Made by a program: the position numbers and the translations under genes. 64,000 nucleotides of DNA from contig OX457036.1 in NCBI GenBank assembly GCA_949752735.1, positions 14,575,516-14,639,515 of the forward strand, written 5' to 3'. Below, piece after piece: positions 1 through 10,530 of the stretch. Within the stretch, counting starts at the first letter, position 1, and each line of letters opens with the position of its first letter. The notes beneath the pieces were generated by a model that saw nothing but the letters and a program-made list of their open reading frames with translations, made no database searches and was not told where the DNA came from. The DNA comes from Lumbricus terrestris. Lineage: Eukaryota > Annelida > Clitellata > Crassiclitellata > Lumbricidae.

Positions 1-7
1 TGTGAGA

Positions 8-170
8 CCATAGCCTACTGTGTTCGGACGACAGAATGTTTGACTCCAGAAGGATTCTTTGTGAAGACACACGTACGTGTATGTGTGTGTGTGACTATGC
101 TTTAGCCTTCTGTATCCGGACGACAGAATGTTTGTCTCCACAAGGATTCTTTGTGACATCATTTTACTTA
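8..170. repeat. Imperfect direct repeat, period about 92 bp
   Basis: The words CGGACGACAGAATGTTTG and AAGGATTCTTTGTGA occur near 25-62 and again near 117-154, giving about 1.7 copies of a 92-bp unit. A short GT-rich tract separates them. The repeat ends before the LINE that starts at 249. No coding function is evident, and it may be the edge of a larger tandem array lying left of the window. Confidence 0.6.
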
Positions 171-248
171 TCCATGCACTTGTCAGTTTTTCTCACTTTT
201 GCAATTTGCCAATTTAGCCTATTTATATTCACGATGATAGACCTATAG

Positions 249-2214
249 ACAACACAAAAAAGCAGGACACCAAAACGGAGCGTTGCCAAGAAAAAACCAT
301 GGATCACGGAAGAAATGCTACAGGGAATGGAGGAAAGACGACAGTGGAAACATCAGAGTACAGAAAAGGCAAGGCAGGAATACAAAAGATTAAACAATAA
401 ACTGAGAAGAACAACCGAAAAAGCGAGAGAGCAATGGTGGGAAGATCAGTGCAGAAACTTAGAGGAACTACAGAAAGAGGGGAGATATGACAACGTGTAA
501 GAAACAGTGAAGAGGATCACTAAAAAGAAGACAACAGGAGGAGGAATCGCAGTGCAAGATAAGAATGGAGTGATGCTGCAAGATCCTAAAGAGGTAAGAG
601 AAAGATGGAAAGAATATGTGGAAGATCTATATCAGAGCAAAACTAGACCCACAGAGATTATGGAAGAAACGATAGCAGAAGATAAGGAGAACACAGGACC
701 GGATATACTGAGGGAGGAAGTGCTAGCAGCCATCAAGGAAATGAAAGATAGTAAAACAGAAGAAAGCGATAACATACCGGCTGAAATACTCAAATGTCTG
801 GGAGAAAAAGCAATGAAGGAACTGGTCACACTATGCCAAGACATATACACAACAGGAATTTGGCCAGAGGATTTTCTAGAAATCATCATGATCCCAATAA
901 AGAAAAAACCAAATGCAACTAGTTGTGAGGAGCATCGTACCATCAGCTTGCTAACACATGCTTCAAAGGTGATGATGAAGGTGATCACAAAAAGATTACA
1001 AGCTAAAGCAGAAGCAGATGGATGCCTTGGAGAAGACCAGTTTGGGTTCAGAAAAGGCACAGGCACCAGGGATGCTATTTGTGCCCTAAGAATGCTAACA
1101 GAAAGAAGTCTCGAACATGGAATGGAGGTATGCATATGTTTCGTAGACTACGAGAAGGCATTTGACAGAGTAGATTGGAGGAAGCTGATGGGTGCATTGA
1201 GATGGATGGGGGTCGACTGGAGAGACAGAAGACTCATTGGAAATCTGTATATGGGGCAAAAGGTCAGAGTCAGAATAGAAGGAGAATATTCTGAACCGGG
1301 ACAAATTGGTAGAGGAGTGCGGCAGGGGTGTCCGTTGTCACCATTACTGTTTAATATATACATAGAAGAGTTAATAAGAGAGGCAATTGATGGTACAGAA
1401 GAAGGAATAAAAGTAGGAGGAAAACTGATAAAAGCTTTAAGGTTTGCGGACGATCAAGCGATGCTGGCAGGAAACGAAAAGGATCTACAACGAATGATAG
1501 ATCGGCTAAATGCGACCTCAGAAGAATACAACATGAAAATAAACATCAAAAAGACAAAAGTTATGAGGATCAGTAAGGAAAAGGAAACAACTATATGTAT
1601 CAAAATAGATGGAGAAGAAATAGAGCAGGTGAAGGAATTCTGCTACTTGGGAAGCTTAATATCAAGCGACGCCAAGTGTCATCAAGAAATAAAGAGTAGA
1701 ATAGCAATGGGTAAAGAGGCATTCTTAAAATGGAAAGAATTGCTAAGAGGAGGGCTAAATAGGAATCTGAAGAAAAGAATGGTCAAAACATTGATTATGG
1801 AGTGTGACGTCATATGGCGCAGAGACATGGACAATGAGAAAAGAAGACACCAAGCGGCTGGAAGCTTTTGAAATGTGGGTATGGAGAAAGATGGAGAAAA
1901 TTAGCTGGACAAAGCATGTTACGAAAGAGGAAGTGCTGACGATGGTAGAAGAGAAAAGATCTCTGCTACATGTAGATGCAACAAAGACAAGACAAAAGAA
2001 TTGGATAGGACATTTGCTGCGAGGAAACTCACTGCAGAAAGAAATAATTGAAGGAAGATTGGAGGGGAAAAGGTGCAGAGGAAGACCTAGACAAAAACTG
2101 CTGGATGGGATGATGGAGAAGGGTTACAGAGAACTAAAGGACATGGCACAACAGCGTGAAAGATGGAGACATTGGACGTTTGGACCTGCCACTTGGCAGA
2201 GAACCTAAAGAAGA
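249..2214 (+). mobile_element. 5'-truncated RTE/BovB-like LINE with 10-bp target duplication
   Basis: A non-LTR retrotransposon insertion flanked by the perfect 10-bp direct repeat AGACCTATAG (239-248 and 2215-2224). The coding part starts in the linker between endonuclease and reverse transcriptase, so the AP-endonuclease domain is missing, as expected from incomplete reverse transcription. The element stops a few bases after the ORF stop (2206-2208) with an AAG-rich end. RTE-clade elements typically have such a short 3' end. The RTE/BovB assignment rests on the motif order and the C-terminal tail of the reverse transcriptase and was not tested by a tree. Confidence 0.8.
300..2208 (+). pseudogene. 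Reverse transcriptase of RTE-like LINE (stop plus frameshift)
   Basis: The encoded protein would copy LINE RNA into DNA at the target site. Visible reverse-transcriptase motifs, in order, are FGFRKGTGTRDAI, FVDYEKAFDRVDW, a GVRQGCPLSPLLFN stretch, the catalytic FADD (codons near 1441-1455) and the KTKVM segment. The tail has GAETWTMRKEDTKRLEAFE and a GRPRQKLLDG motif, as in BovB-type proteins. Two lesions break it: a TAA at 498-500, with the same frame resuming directly after it, and a frameshift near 1800-1812, after which the frame moves from phase 3 to phase 1. The active-site residues survive, but the protein cannot be made whole. It is a dead copy whose closest intact relatives should lie elsewhere in the genome. 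Confidence 0.85.
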
Positions 2215-2224
2215 AGACCTATAG

Positions 2225-2925
2225 TTTTCTGAGTTATAACACTTTCGGGTGGTGCTTTTTTAGAACCCTGGAATTTAAGGCTATGATATAAAGCTTCAAA
2301 TTTGCTGGTTTTTCTTTGGGGAATAAACTCCATGCTTGGGACCAGTTTTGTCGAATACATGGTTTTCATTGCCAAGAGGCTGATGGCATCCGTGACTCAT
2401 GATGAAGAATGGAGCTATGGCTTGTGAGCTCATATTACCGGCCGAGGGAAATGTTCCTGCTATGCTTTGGGGATCCATAGCATCATGGTAGCATAGCTGG
2501 CGTGAAGAGCAGAACATCAGGTAGGATGCGGCATAGATTCCCGTTATCATACCAAAGGTCCACTCAGTCGATCATTTTCTAAATCGTTTCATGACACTAG
2601 TCTGGATATGAATACAAAGAACTAAACATCCCAAAATGCGATATTGTAATGTGATGTGAATGAATCAGAATAAGATGTTGCACGGCTATTCACACAGTGC
2701 TAACAGGAATTTACAGAACTAAATAAAGATGACAAAGCATAATCAAAGAGAATATATTGTAGGCTAACTGTAAGCCCTAAGGCTTTTTTTTACCTCAGAT
2801 TAAACAAAGTGGTCCGTTTCCTTCTTTGCCCTCAAAAAATGTGGCGACAGAAATTGTTTAAGGCTAATTATTATTTCACCTTGGATATTAAATCAGGACC
2901 TGGCCATGGAGTTCTGTTGGTTTCT
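2225..2925. other. Unassigned sequence right of the LINE
   Basis: No recognisable gene, tandem repeat or known element family is visible. Short open frames here, including 84 codons on the minus strand at 2296-2550, show no motif or splice context. Confidence 0.5.
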
Positions 2926-2929
2926 TTCT

Positions 2930-3265
2930 CCAAGGCAATCCTACGCTCTTCTCTACACCAGGTGGTGGTATTTGCAGTTTAACGTCACTGTGTGGTAACA
3001 CAAACCATTAACGACGTCCTCCTCCTTTATCCAGGCTTGGGGCTGTCACTGGCAGAGTGCAACCAGTGGCGGAGTTCTCTACACCAGATGAAAAATGAAA
3101 TGTTGGGGTTTAACGACTCTTTTTCATTTCAAAGATGATCAGCGTCGACTCCACGTTTATATTGCGACCGAGCCACCCGCAGTATGTAAAGATCCGACCG
3201 GGGAATCGAACCCGCTCCGCCGGCGCGGCGAGCGGGCTACAACCCACTCGGCCACACAGGATCCT
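2930..3265 (-). repeat. tRNA-derived SINE (minus strand)
   Basis: Read on the minus strand, a tRNA-like head has a box A at 3254-3244 (TGGCCGAGTGG) and a box B at 3212-3202 (GGTTCGATTCC). The head is followed by a SINE-like body containing GTCGTTAAACCCC. A second part of the body (about 3012-3050) is shared with 41110-41151 (TTTATCCAGGCTTGGG). Box A and box B fit a pol III promoter. The long G/C-rich arm between them recalls Leu/Ser tRNAs. It is a retroposed SINE rather than a tRNA gene, because the acceptor stem does not close. Confidence 0.65.
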
Positions 3266-3310
3266 CGCAGATAGGACCATTCTCCTTTTCATAGCCAGCC
3301 TCACCAAGAC

Positions 3311-3717
3311 AGTGTCCCTGCCAGCATACTGCCTCTGTTCAGTCTCAGGTGCCTGACCGTTGTCTCTCTCTATTCACTGGCCAATCGTATACCTCACTCC
3401 TTTCGTCACCCTGCCGGTCGGCATCTGGCTTCCTCTGTCATCACCTCAGCCCCAAGATCAATCCACACAGTGTATTCAAAGAACCTTGCTCAGCCCTGCA
3501 TTACCTAAATTTGCATATTAATAGCCCTTAACCCCAAACCGGTTTAGTCTAGTTTAGAGTCATAAATATGACCCTAGTCATGCAGAAAGATTTGTTTATG
3601 TAATTTATAGAAATGATGCTAGAAAGACGAAAATAGTTTTTTGACCTAATCTGTAGCTGTGGGTTGATTAAAAATTACACACATATTATATGCATGCATA
3701 TTTATACATATGCATAT
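3311..3717. other. Unassigned, ending in an ATGCATA-rich tract
   Basis: Ordinary low-GC sequence with no gene seen. From about 3680 it becomes CATA/TATG-rich. The left end of foldback element A lies directly in this tract. Confidence 0.5.
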
Positions 3718-3726
3718 ATGTACATA

Positions 3727-5344
3727 GGGGAACGGACATTAGCCTCCCGGACATTAGCCCCCCGGACAAAAGCCCCCCCGAGGTAGGACATTAGCCCCCC
3801 CAGTCTATGATATCACTACCTAAAAATGATGCACAAAATGTAACAATAGGCCTAAGTTGAGCGAATTATTGCTCATTAATTTAACATTGTAAGAATATGC
3901 TAAGTTAATTGAAGGTTTAATATGCATAGGCTACCATAAAACATTTAAAGACACTAATTGCAGAACGACGGGAACAACTCATTGTGTAAAGTCTCTCATA
4001 AATGTAGCAGATTTGAAGTCCAAAGTTTGTGAAATCTAGATAAAAGTTTAATGCCTAATTGACGCTAACAAACCTTCGTAGTAGCCAAAACTGACACTAA
4101 TAAGTAGGCCTACTTACTGTATACGATTCCCATTCGTTTATTTCTCTAATGTATTGAATCTAATTTTGAATTGAAACGACGCTAATAAGTCTACGAAGCT
4201 GAGACGTAGCCTAACTGACGCTAACAAGCCGTAGTTTGACACTAAACAAATAGACTGTATAGGCCCTATACGATTCCCATTGGTTCATTTCAAATCTAAG
4301 TCTATAGGCCTACTAACACAATTAGGACCTAAATGACACTAAGAACTTTCGTTTGCATGTGAATGCCAGTGACAAGTCGGTTGTAGGACATTAGCCCCCC
4401 TGGACATTATCCACCCCGGACATGATCCCCCCCGGACATTAGCCCCCGGACATATTCCCCCCCGATTTTGCGTAGGACATTAGCCCCCCCGGACAAAGTC
4501 CCCCCCTATGTGTAAATCGTAGAATAATGCCGTAACCGATAAGACTTGTCACTGGCATTTACATGCAAACGAAAGTACTTAGTGTCATTTAGGTCCTAAT
4601 TTATTGTATCAATATAGGCCTAGACTTAGATTTGAAATGAACCAATGGGAATTATATGTAGGGCATATACAGTCTATTTGTTTAGTGTCTTGCAGCAAAG
4701 GTTTGTTAACGTCAGTTAGGCTTATGCCTGTGCTTCGTAGACTTAGACTATTAGAGTTGTTTCCATTCAAAATTAGATTCAATACATTAGAGAATTGAAC
4801 GAATGGGAATCGTATACAGTAGCCTAAGTAGGCCTACTTGTTAGTGTCAGTTATGGCTACAACGAAGGTTTGTTAACGACATTTACGTAAGAGCTTCATA
4901 GACTTCTTAGCGTCGTTTCAGACCTTTAAACTGTCTTATAATTTACGTATTAAACCTTCAATTAACTTAACATATTCCTACAGGATGTTAAACTAATGTG
5001 TAATGTATAGATATTCAATTAACATAGGCCCATTAATTGCATTTTGTGCATCACTTTTAGGTAATGATATCATATACTGGGGGGATAATGTCCTACCCCG
5101 GGGGGGCTAATGTCCGGGGGGGCTAATGTCCGGGGGTTAATGTCCGGGAGGGATAATGTCCAGGGGGCTAATGTCCGTTTACCGACAAGTCACCAGTTAC
5201 GGCACTACCGGTACTCTACGATTTGCACATAGGAAGGGGGGGTTTTTGTCCGGGGGGGCTAATGTCCTACCCAAAATCGGGGGGCTTTTGTCCGGGGGCT
5301 AATGTCCGGGGGGACTTTTGTCCGGGGGCTAATGTCCTACACCC
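3727..5344 (+). mobile_element. Foldback-like element A (interrupted by element B)
   Basis: It starts GGGGAACGGACATTAGCC, ends CTAATGTCCTACACCC and is flanked by the perfect 9-bp duplication ATGTACATA (3718-3726 and 5345-5353). The left arm is a run of GGACATTAGCC and GGACAAAAGCC words, and the right arm carries the inverse words. The interior is AT-rich, non-coding, and contains loosely repeated modules such as CTGACGCTAACAA and GATTCCCATTCG. Removing nested element B and its 8-bp duplication leaves 805 bp. No transposase frame exists, so it must be mobilised in trans if it moves. A 9-bp duplication is typical of Mutator-like and Drosophila FB elements; that assignment is inference. Confidence 0.8.
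4379..5183 (-). mobile_element. Foldback-like element B, nested in A
   Basis: This is an 805-bp copy in reverse orientation, running from GGTTGTAGGACATTAGCC to CTAATGTCCGTTTACC. It is inserted into the interior of element A and flanked by GACAAGTC at 4371-4378 and 5184-5191. The uninterrupted site is seen in element H (near 11205), where the interior runs straight across this point. The full-length agreement with element A (805 bp each) supports both boundaries. Confidence 0.85.
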
Positions 5345-5436
5345 ATGTACATAGTACATATGTATTTATAGATAAATATATACATGCATACATATAATCC
5401 GTAATATATACATACATAAACATAATATACATATGC

Positions 5437-5546
5437 TATCTTGCATACATACATACATACATACATACATACATACATACATACATACATACATACATAC
5501 ATGCATACATACATACATACCTACATACATACATACATACATACAT
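5437..5546. repeat. (CATA)n microsatellite
   Basis: Nearly pure CATA repeat immediately left of a SINE, with a complementary TATG tract on the other side of the SINE. Confidence 0.95.
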
Positions 5547-5720
5547 TGTGGGACGCGGTGGTGTAGTGGTGGCGTCGTTGCCTTGAAGCCGGAAGGTCCG
5601 AGGTTCGATTCCAACTCAAGTCGCCGTGCAGGGACCTTGGGCAAGTCCTTCACTCGCAATTGTTCAGCGCTTCGGCGTGAAACTCCGATGCAGTGTCCGC
5701 TCTGCAGTCGGGAGCGCCTC
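5547..5720 (+). repeat. tRNA-derived SINE, family 1, copy 1
   Basis: The head GGTGGTGTAGTGGT is followed by a box B at 5602-5612 (GGTTCGATTCC). The body contains GGACCTTGGGCAAGTCCTTC and a CGCTTCGGCGTGAAACTCC segment, and ends near GGGAGCGCCTCTG. Other copies lie at 28672 (plus), 34852 (minus) and 58530 (minus). The 3' end of this copy is shorter than in the others and runs straight into a TATG repeat. The segment ACCTTGGGCAAGTC resembles the core of MIR/CORE-SINEs; whether this is homology or chance is untested. Confidence 0.8.
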
Positions 5721-5935
5721 TGTATGTATGTATGTATGCATGCATGTATGTGGCATGTAAGTGTATACAACTATACATCTATATATATATGTATTTGTGA
5801 ATGTATGTATGTATGTGTGCGTGTATGTATGTATGCATGTATTTATGCATTCATGTATGTATGAATGCAGTATGTATGCATGTATGTATGTGTGCATGTA
5901 AGTAAGTATGTGAATATACATGCATGCGTATACGC
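5721..5935. repeat. Degenerate (TATG)n microsatellite
   Basis: TATG/TGCATG-rich tract complementary in sense to the CATA array at 5437-5546, so the two could pair as arms of a hairpin around the SINE. Confidence 0.85.
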
Positions 5936-6174
5936 ACGTATACGTACGTGACCATGTATATATATATATTCATGCATGAATTTTTGTACATATTATGCAG
6001 AAGTATGTTAGCGAAAAGGTTCATAATATGTAAACTTTTTTACGTGGGGTCCGTTTAGACACCAACAGAAATGTTTTTATTAAAAATTCAAAATAAATGT
6101 CCAGGGCCCAAGTCAGTATTCGCCTATAGCAGAGGTCTCACACTGTGCAGAGACAGAATGTCTATACACTACAT

Positions 6175-6351
6175 TATGTCTGTCTGTGGGTCTACCTACC
6201 CGTCTGTCTGATTCACTGACTGAGAGACAGACAGACAGTCAGACAGACAGGCATAATGTACTGTTAGACAGACAGACCTAATCTGGACAGACAGATACAG
6301 ACATACAGACAGAGAAAAGGAAATAGATATGCAGGCAGGGCTATGAATCAG
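6175..6351. repeat. CTGT/GACA-rich sequence flanking element C
   Basis: Opposed CTGTCTG and CAGACAG runs (about 6178-6300). The words TGATTCACTGACTGAGAGACAG here match GAGTCACTGGTTGAGAGACAG at 8510-8530, so this is a dispersed repeat as well as a microsatellite. The last nine bases are the target duplication of element C. Confidence 0.6.
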
Positions 6352-7108
6352 GGGGAACGGACATTAGCCCCCCCTGGACATTATCCCCCCCGGACATTAT
6401 CCCCCCGGATATTAGCCCCCCGGACGTTATCCCTCCCGGGGTAGGACATTATCCCCCCCGGTATATGATAGCATTACTAAAAGTGAGGCACAAAAAGTAA
6501 TTAAAGGGCCCATGTTATATGAATATCTATACATTACACATTAGTTTAACACCCTGTAGGAATATGTTAAGTTAATTGAAGGTTTAATATGTATAATTAT
6601 TATAAGACTTTTTAAAGGTCTCAAACGACGTTAAGAAGTCTACAAAGCTCATACGTAAATGTCGTTAATAAGTCTTCCTTGTAGCCATAACTGACACTAT
6701 CAAGTATATACATGTAGGCCTACTTAGTCTAGGAAGCTGAGACATAGCCTAACTGACGTTAACAAATCTTTGTTGTGAGACACTAAACAATTAGACTGTA
6801 TAGACCCTAGGCCCTACATACGATTCCCATTCGTTCATTTCAAATCTAAGTCTAGGCCTAGGCCTATTGATACAATAAGACCTAAATGACACTAAAGTAC
6901 TTTCGTTTGTATGTGAATGCCAGTGACAAGTCTTATCGGTTACACCGTTACGGCATTATTCTATGATTTGCACATAGGGGGGACTTTGTCCGGGGGGGCT
7001 AATGTCCTACGCAAAATCGGGGGAGAATATGTCCGGGGGAGCTAATGTCCGGGGGGGGGGAACAATGTCCGGGGGGATAATGTCCAGGGGGGCTAATGTC
7101 CTACAACC
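6352..7108 (+). mobile_element. Foldback-like element C
   Basis: A 757-bp copy from GGGGAACGGACATTAGCC to GCTAATGTCCTACAACC, flanked by the perfect 9-bp duplication ATGAATCAG (6343-6351 and 7109-7117). Its left-arm words include GGACATTATCC variants, and its right arm includes GGACTTTGTCC and ACAATGTCC words. It has no open frame of note. Confidence 0.85.
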
Positions 7109-7179
7109 ATGAATCAGACATGCGAAACGTTTTATAGGCCTAATTGCTGTTCTTTCCCCTTCTTTAGAGTGCTGCACTG

Positions 7180-7986
7180 GGGGAACGGACATTAGCCCCT
7201 CCGGACAAAAGCCTCCCGGACAAAAGCCCCCCCGGACAAAAGCCCCCCCCCGGACATTAGCCCCCCGGACAAAAGCCCCCCCCAGGTAGGACATTAGCCC
7301 CCCAGTCTATGATATCATTACCTAAAAATGATGCACAAAATGTAGCAATGGACCTATAAGTTAAGTTAGTCCTAAATCGCACATTAGTATAACACTGTAA
7401 GAATAATTATGCTAAGTTAATTGAAGGTTTATTATGCACATTATAAAACATTTAAAGGCACTAATTGTAGAACAACATAAATGTAAGAAATTCTAAGTCC
7501 AAAGTTTGTGAAATATAGATAAAAGTGTAATGCCTAACTGACTTTAACAAACCTTCGTTGTAGCCAAACTGACACTAACAAGTAGGCCTACTTACTGTAT
7601 AGGATTCCCATTCGTTTATTTCTCTAATGTATTGAATCTAATTTTGAATTGGAACGACACTAGTAAGCCTACGAAGCCTAACTGATGTTAACAGGCCTTT
7701 ATTGTAGCACACTAAACAAATAGAATGCATAGGCCCTATCATTTCGAAGCTAAGTCTATAAATTTAGACCTATGGAATTTATAACCTAAATGACTCTAGG
7801 AACTTTCGTTTGCATGTGAATGCCAGTGACAAGTACGGCACTATTCCATGACTTGCACAAAGGGGGGGGCTTTTGTCCGGGGGGGCTAATGTCCTAGGTG
7901 AAATCGGGGGCTTTTGTCCGGGGGAGGCTAATGTCCGGGGGGCTAATGTCCGGGGCTTTTGTCCGGGGGGCTAATGTCCTACACCC
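7180..7986 (+). mobile_element. Foldback-like element D
   Basis: An 807-bp copy with the perfect 9-bp duplication GCTGCACTG (7171-7179 and 7987-7995). The arms mix ATTAG and AAAAG words. The interior follows element A closely (GATATCATTACCTAAAAATG near 7310, GAATGCCAGTGACAAGT near 7818). Only 62 bp separate its left flank from element C. Confidence 0.85.
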
Positions 7987-7999
7987 GCTGCACTGAGAG

Positions 8000-8485
8000 C
8001 ATGGAAGAAAATGACAAAATCGTTAGGCCTAGATAATGAAAATCCAGAACATATTCGGTAAGCCGATTTGGAAGCTATAGTGAGACAGACAGAAAAAGGC
8101 CACTCCATGTCTGTCTTTGTCATGGGCGCCTGCACACATGGGGCTAGATGGAGCACTTGCCTTTCCTGGAAATTTTCACTTTTCACATGATTACCTTTTG
8201 ATTTCTAACAAATTTCTTCTTGATAAAGCATTAGTGATGCTTGATACACATTCATGTGGTATACGCTTATCTCATTTTTTGAGAAAGTAGGTATAGGCCT
8301 GTTTCGAAAACGATGGCCCGGGTCACAGAAAGCAAAGTTTAAAAAGTTTAACAAACATTAACTATACTTTATAGGCATTGGTAAACAGGAAACAATACTC
8401 ATTGCCCAGGAGCAGAAATCATGCTAAATAGTGTTATTTAAGAAGCCGAGGGAGTATTACGATGCCCGGTTTAGTAGATCTGTGG
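8000..8485. other. Unassigned interval between foldback elements
   Basis: No gene or known repeat is recognised. It becomes CAGA-rich from about 8520, directly left of element E. Confidence 0.4.
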
Positions 8486-8578
8486 ATCTATCTAGCCTAC
8501 CTGTTTGTCTGAGTCACTGGTTGAGAGACAGACAGATGGACAGACAGACAGACAGACAGACAGGCATGCAGAGACTGA

Positions 8579-9606
8579 GGGGCAACGGACATTATCCCAC
8601 TGAACATTATTTCCCACGAACATAATCCCCCCGGACAAAATCCCCCTACACATTACCCCCCAGGGTAGGATATTATCTCCCGGTCTATGATACCATCGCC
8701 TAAAAATGATGCAAAACAATATAAGAATAGGCCTATGTTAAGGCGAATATCCATACATTTAGACATCACAGTTGAACATTGTTAGAATAGTTAAGGCCTA
8801 TATCTGTATGTTATACATGAAAATTATCCATAAAAATCCACAAGAATATGATAGGGTGTATAGTCGTAGGCCTATATAGGCATTAAGACTATAGGTCGAA
8901 ATACACTCTTAAGAATATATCATTAATTTATTACACTAGTCGTCAAATGTTCCCGACATGTAGTTCATGGAAACGGTCACTGGATGTTAAGAACTTAAGT
9001 CGCAAGCAGCAGTAAAAGGTCGTAATTGCGGGGAACGGACAGTAGCCTCTGAACATTATCTCCCGGACATTTTCCTCCCCCCTCCCGACAAAAGCTGCCA
9101 CGGGCATACCCTTCCCCCCGATTTTGCGTAGGACATTATCTCCCGAGAAAATCTCCCTATGTGACATATATAGCTCTGTTGTTATATTTTGTGCCTCATT
9201 TTAGGTAATGATATTATAAATGGAGTGGGGGATAATGTTCTACCCGGGGGGGAGGTAATGTCCGGGGGGACAATGTCCAGGATCTCATGTCCTACACCCC
9301 GTAATTGTGTACCTAACTCACAATAACAACTCCTTGCGTGAGAAATGAATAACTAAATGACCCTAACAAGCCTTTAGTTTGCATCTGAATGGCAGTACTA
9401 TTAGCCTAAGTCTTATCGGTGATGGCATTAATAAGTTGACACAGCGATCAAAATCAGGGAATTAGCTTTATAAACTACACGAAGAAGCAGACTAATTGCA
9501 CATAGGGGTATTTTGTCCGGGGTATAATGTCCTACGCAAAATCGTGGGCTTTTGCCCGAGGGAGCTAATGTCCGGCGGGGCTTTTGTCCAGGAGCCTTTG
9601 TCCGTT
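8579..9606 (+). mobile_element. Older foldback-like element E (hosts element F)
   Basis: A degraded copy with left end GGGGCAACGGACATTATCCC and right end CCTTTGTCCGTT. It is flanked by GAGACTGA at 8571-8578 and 9607-9614. The interior subtype differs from copies A-D: it contains AACAATATAAGAATAGGCC and ATGAAAATTATCCATAAAAA, which recur at 18640-18760. The right end lacks the usual CTACACCC terminus. Element F is inserted at 9030-9299. Confidence 0.65.
9030..9299. mobile_element. Short foldback-like element F, nested, interior inverted
   Basis: A 270-bp copy with normal outer ends (GGGGAACGGACA on the left, CATGTCCTACACCC on the right) and a CGTAATTG duplication (9021-9028 and 9300-9307). Inside, the order is reversed relative to the ends. 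The CGATTTTGCGTAGGACATT block, normally in the right half, lies on the left in reverse, and TTTTAGGTAATGATAT, the inverse of the normal left-half sequence, lies on the right. It is therefore both deleted and flipped. Confidence 0.7.
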
Positions 9607-9646
9607 GAGACTGATAGACAGACATAATCTTCTCTTTATTTATATA

Positions 9647-10085
9647 CAGGGTGCGGCAAAATAAAGTAATCTCCTACGGTTTTCAGCCCATATCTTGGCC
9701 AAACATACGAATTTTTAAATGAAACTTTACATTCTTAAAGGCAATTCATATTTACGCAAAATGGTCAAATTTTAAAAGAATATTTCAGACAGAGCAAAAG
9801 TTATATCACTTTTAGTGAGGCTACCCACCATTTTTTGACGATTCAAAAACGCGACGCAACAAAAAGTAGCAAAAAATCAATCTAATTATTCTGGCCAATA
9901 TCTTGGCTGGAAGTAAGAATTTCGAATTGAAATTTTACAGACTTAAAGACAATTCATTTCTGCACATGACGGCCGGATTTCAGCAAAATATTTCAAACAG
10001 AATAAAAGTTATGGCACTTTTAAGGAGGCCATTCACCTTTTTTGACGATTCAAAGACGTAACGCAGCAAAAACACGATTTTATTA
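9647..10085 (+). mobile_element. Single arm of a mariner-type palindromic MITE
   Basis: It begins TA then CAGGGTGCGGCAAAATAAAG and holds two diverged copies of a module of about 200 bp (CCATATCTTGGCCAA, CAATTCATATTTACGC, AAAAGTTATATCACTTTTAG, TTTTTTGACGATTCAAA). The same modules form the arms of the element at 39347-40120. The opposite terminus is absent, so the copy is truncated or has recombined. Confidence 0.6.
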
Positions 10086-10344
10086 TGTCTCATCTCAAAT
10101 AATTGTTATCAAATAGGCTTTGATAATGCCAGATGATTGTAGATTGGCGTCTCTTGACCGAGGAACGTACGAAGGCCCAACGAGTCAAGTAATTTTAATA
10201 AAAAATCCGAATTACTTAATTAAAAGAATTTTTGCCTAATTGGAAGCTCGACTGATGTTGCTCGTACACAAGTTAATTAGTTGACACCGCGCGGAAAACT
10301 GGACAATTACTTTTTATTATTATTAATTAACTACAGAAAAAGGC

Positions 10345-10452
10345 TATTTGCACAGTGGATGTTTTAATGTCCGGGGGGGTCAAATTCCTATCTAAATGGG
10401 GCGGGGGTTGTCCAGGGTGGTTTTTGTCCGAGTGTTTGTCCGGGTCTACACT
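10345..10452 (+). repeat. Right-arm remnant of a foldback-like element
   Basis: Words such as TTTAATGTCCGGGGGGG and TTTTTGTCCGAGTGTTTGTCC, ending GTCTACACTC, match the right end of the foldback family. No left end or target duplication is visible. Confidence 0.6.
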
Positions 10453-10530
10453 CAGAACGGAAGGTATAGGTACATGTAGGAAGGTATGTAGGTAGTTAGG
10501 CAATAGGCAGGTGGGTAGGTATAGACAGGC

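Noticed and set aside
3195..3260. A functional tRNA (Leu/Ser-like) on the minus strand
   Set aside because: The sequence after box B continues into SINE body instead of a closing acceptor stem.
7007..7294. Pro/Gly-rich 95-codon frame (GGAFVRGG repeats)
   Set aside because: It is the translation of foldback-arm words spanning the junction of two elements.
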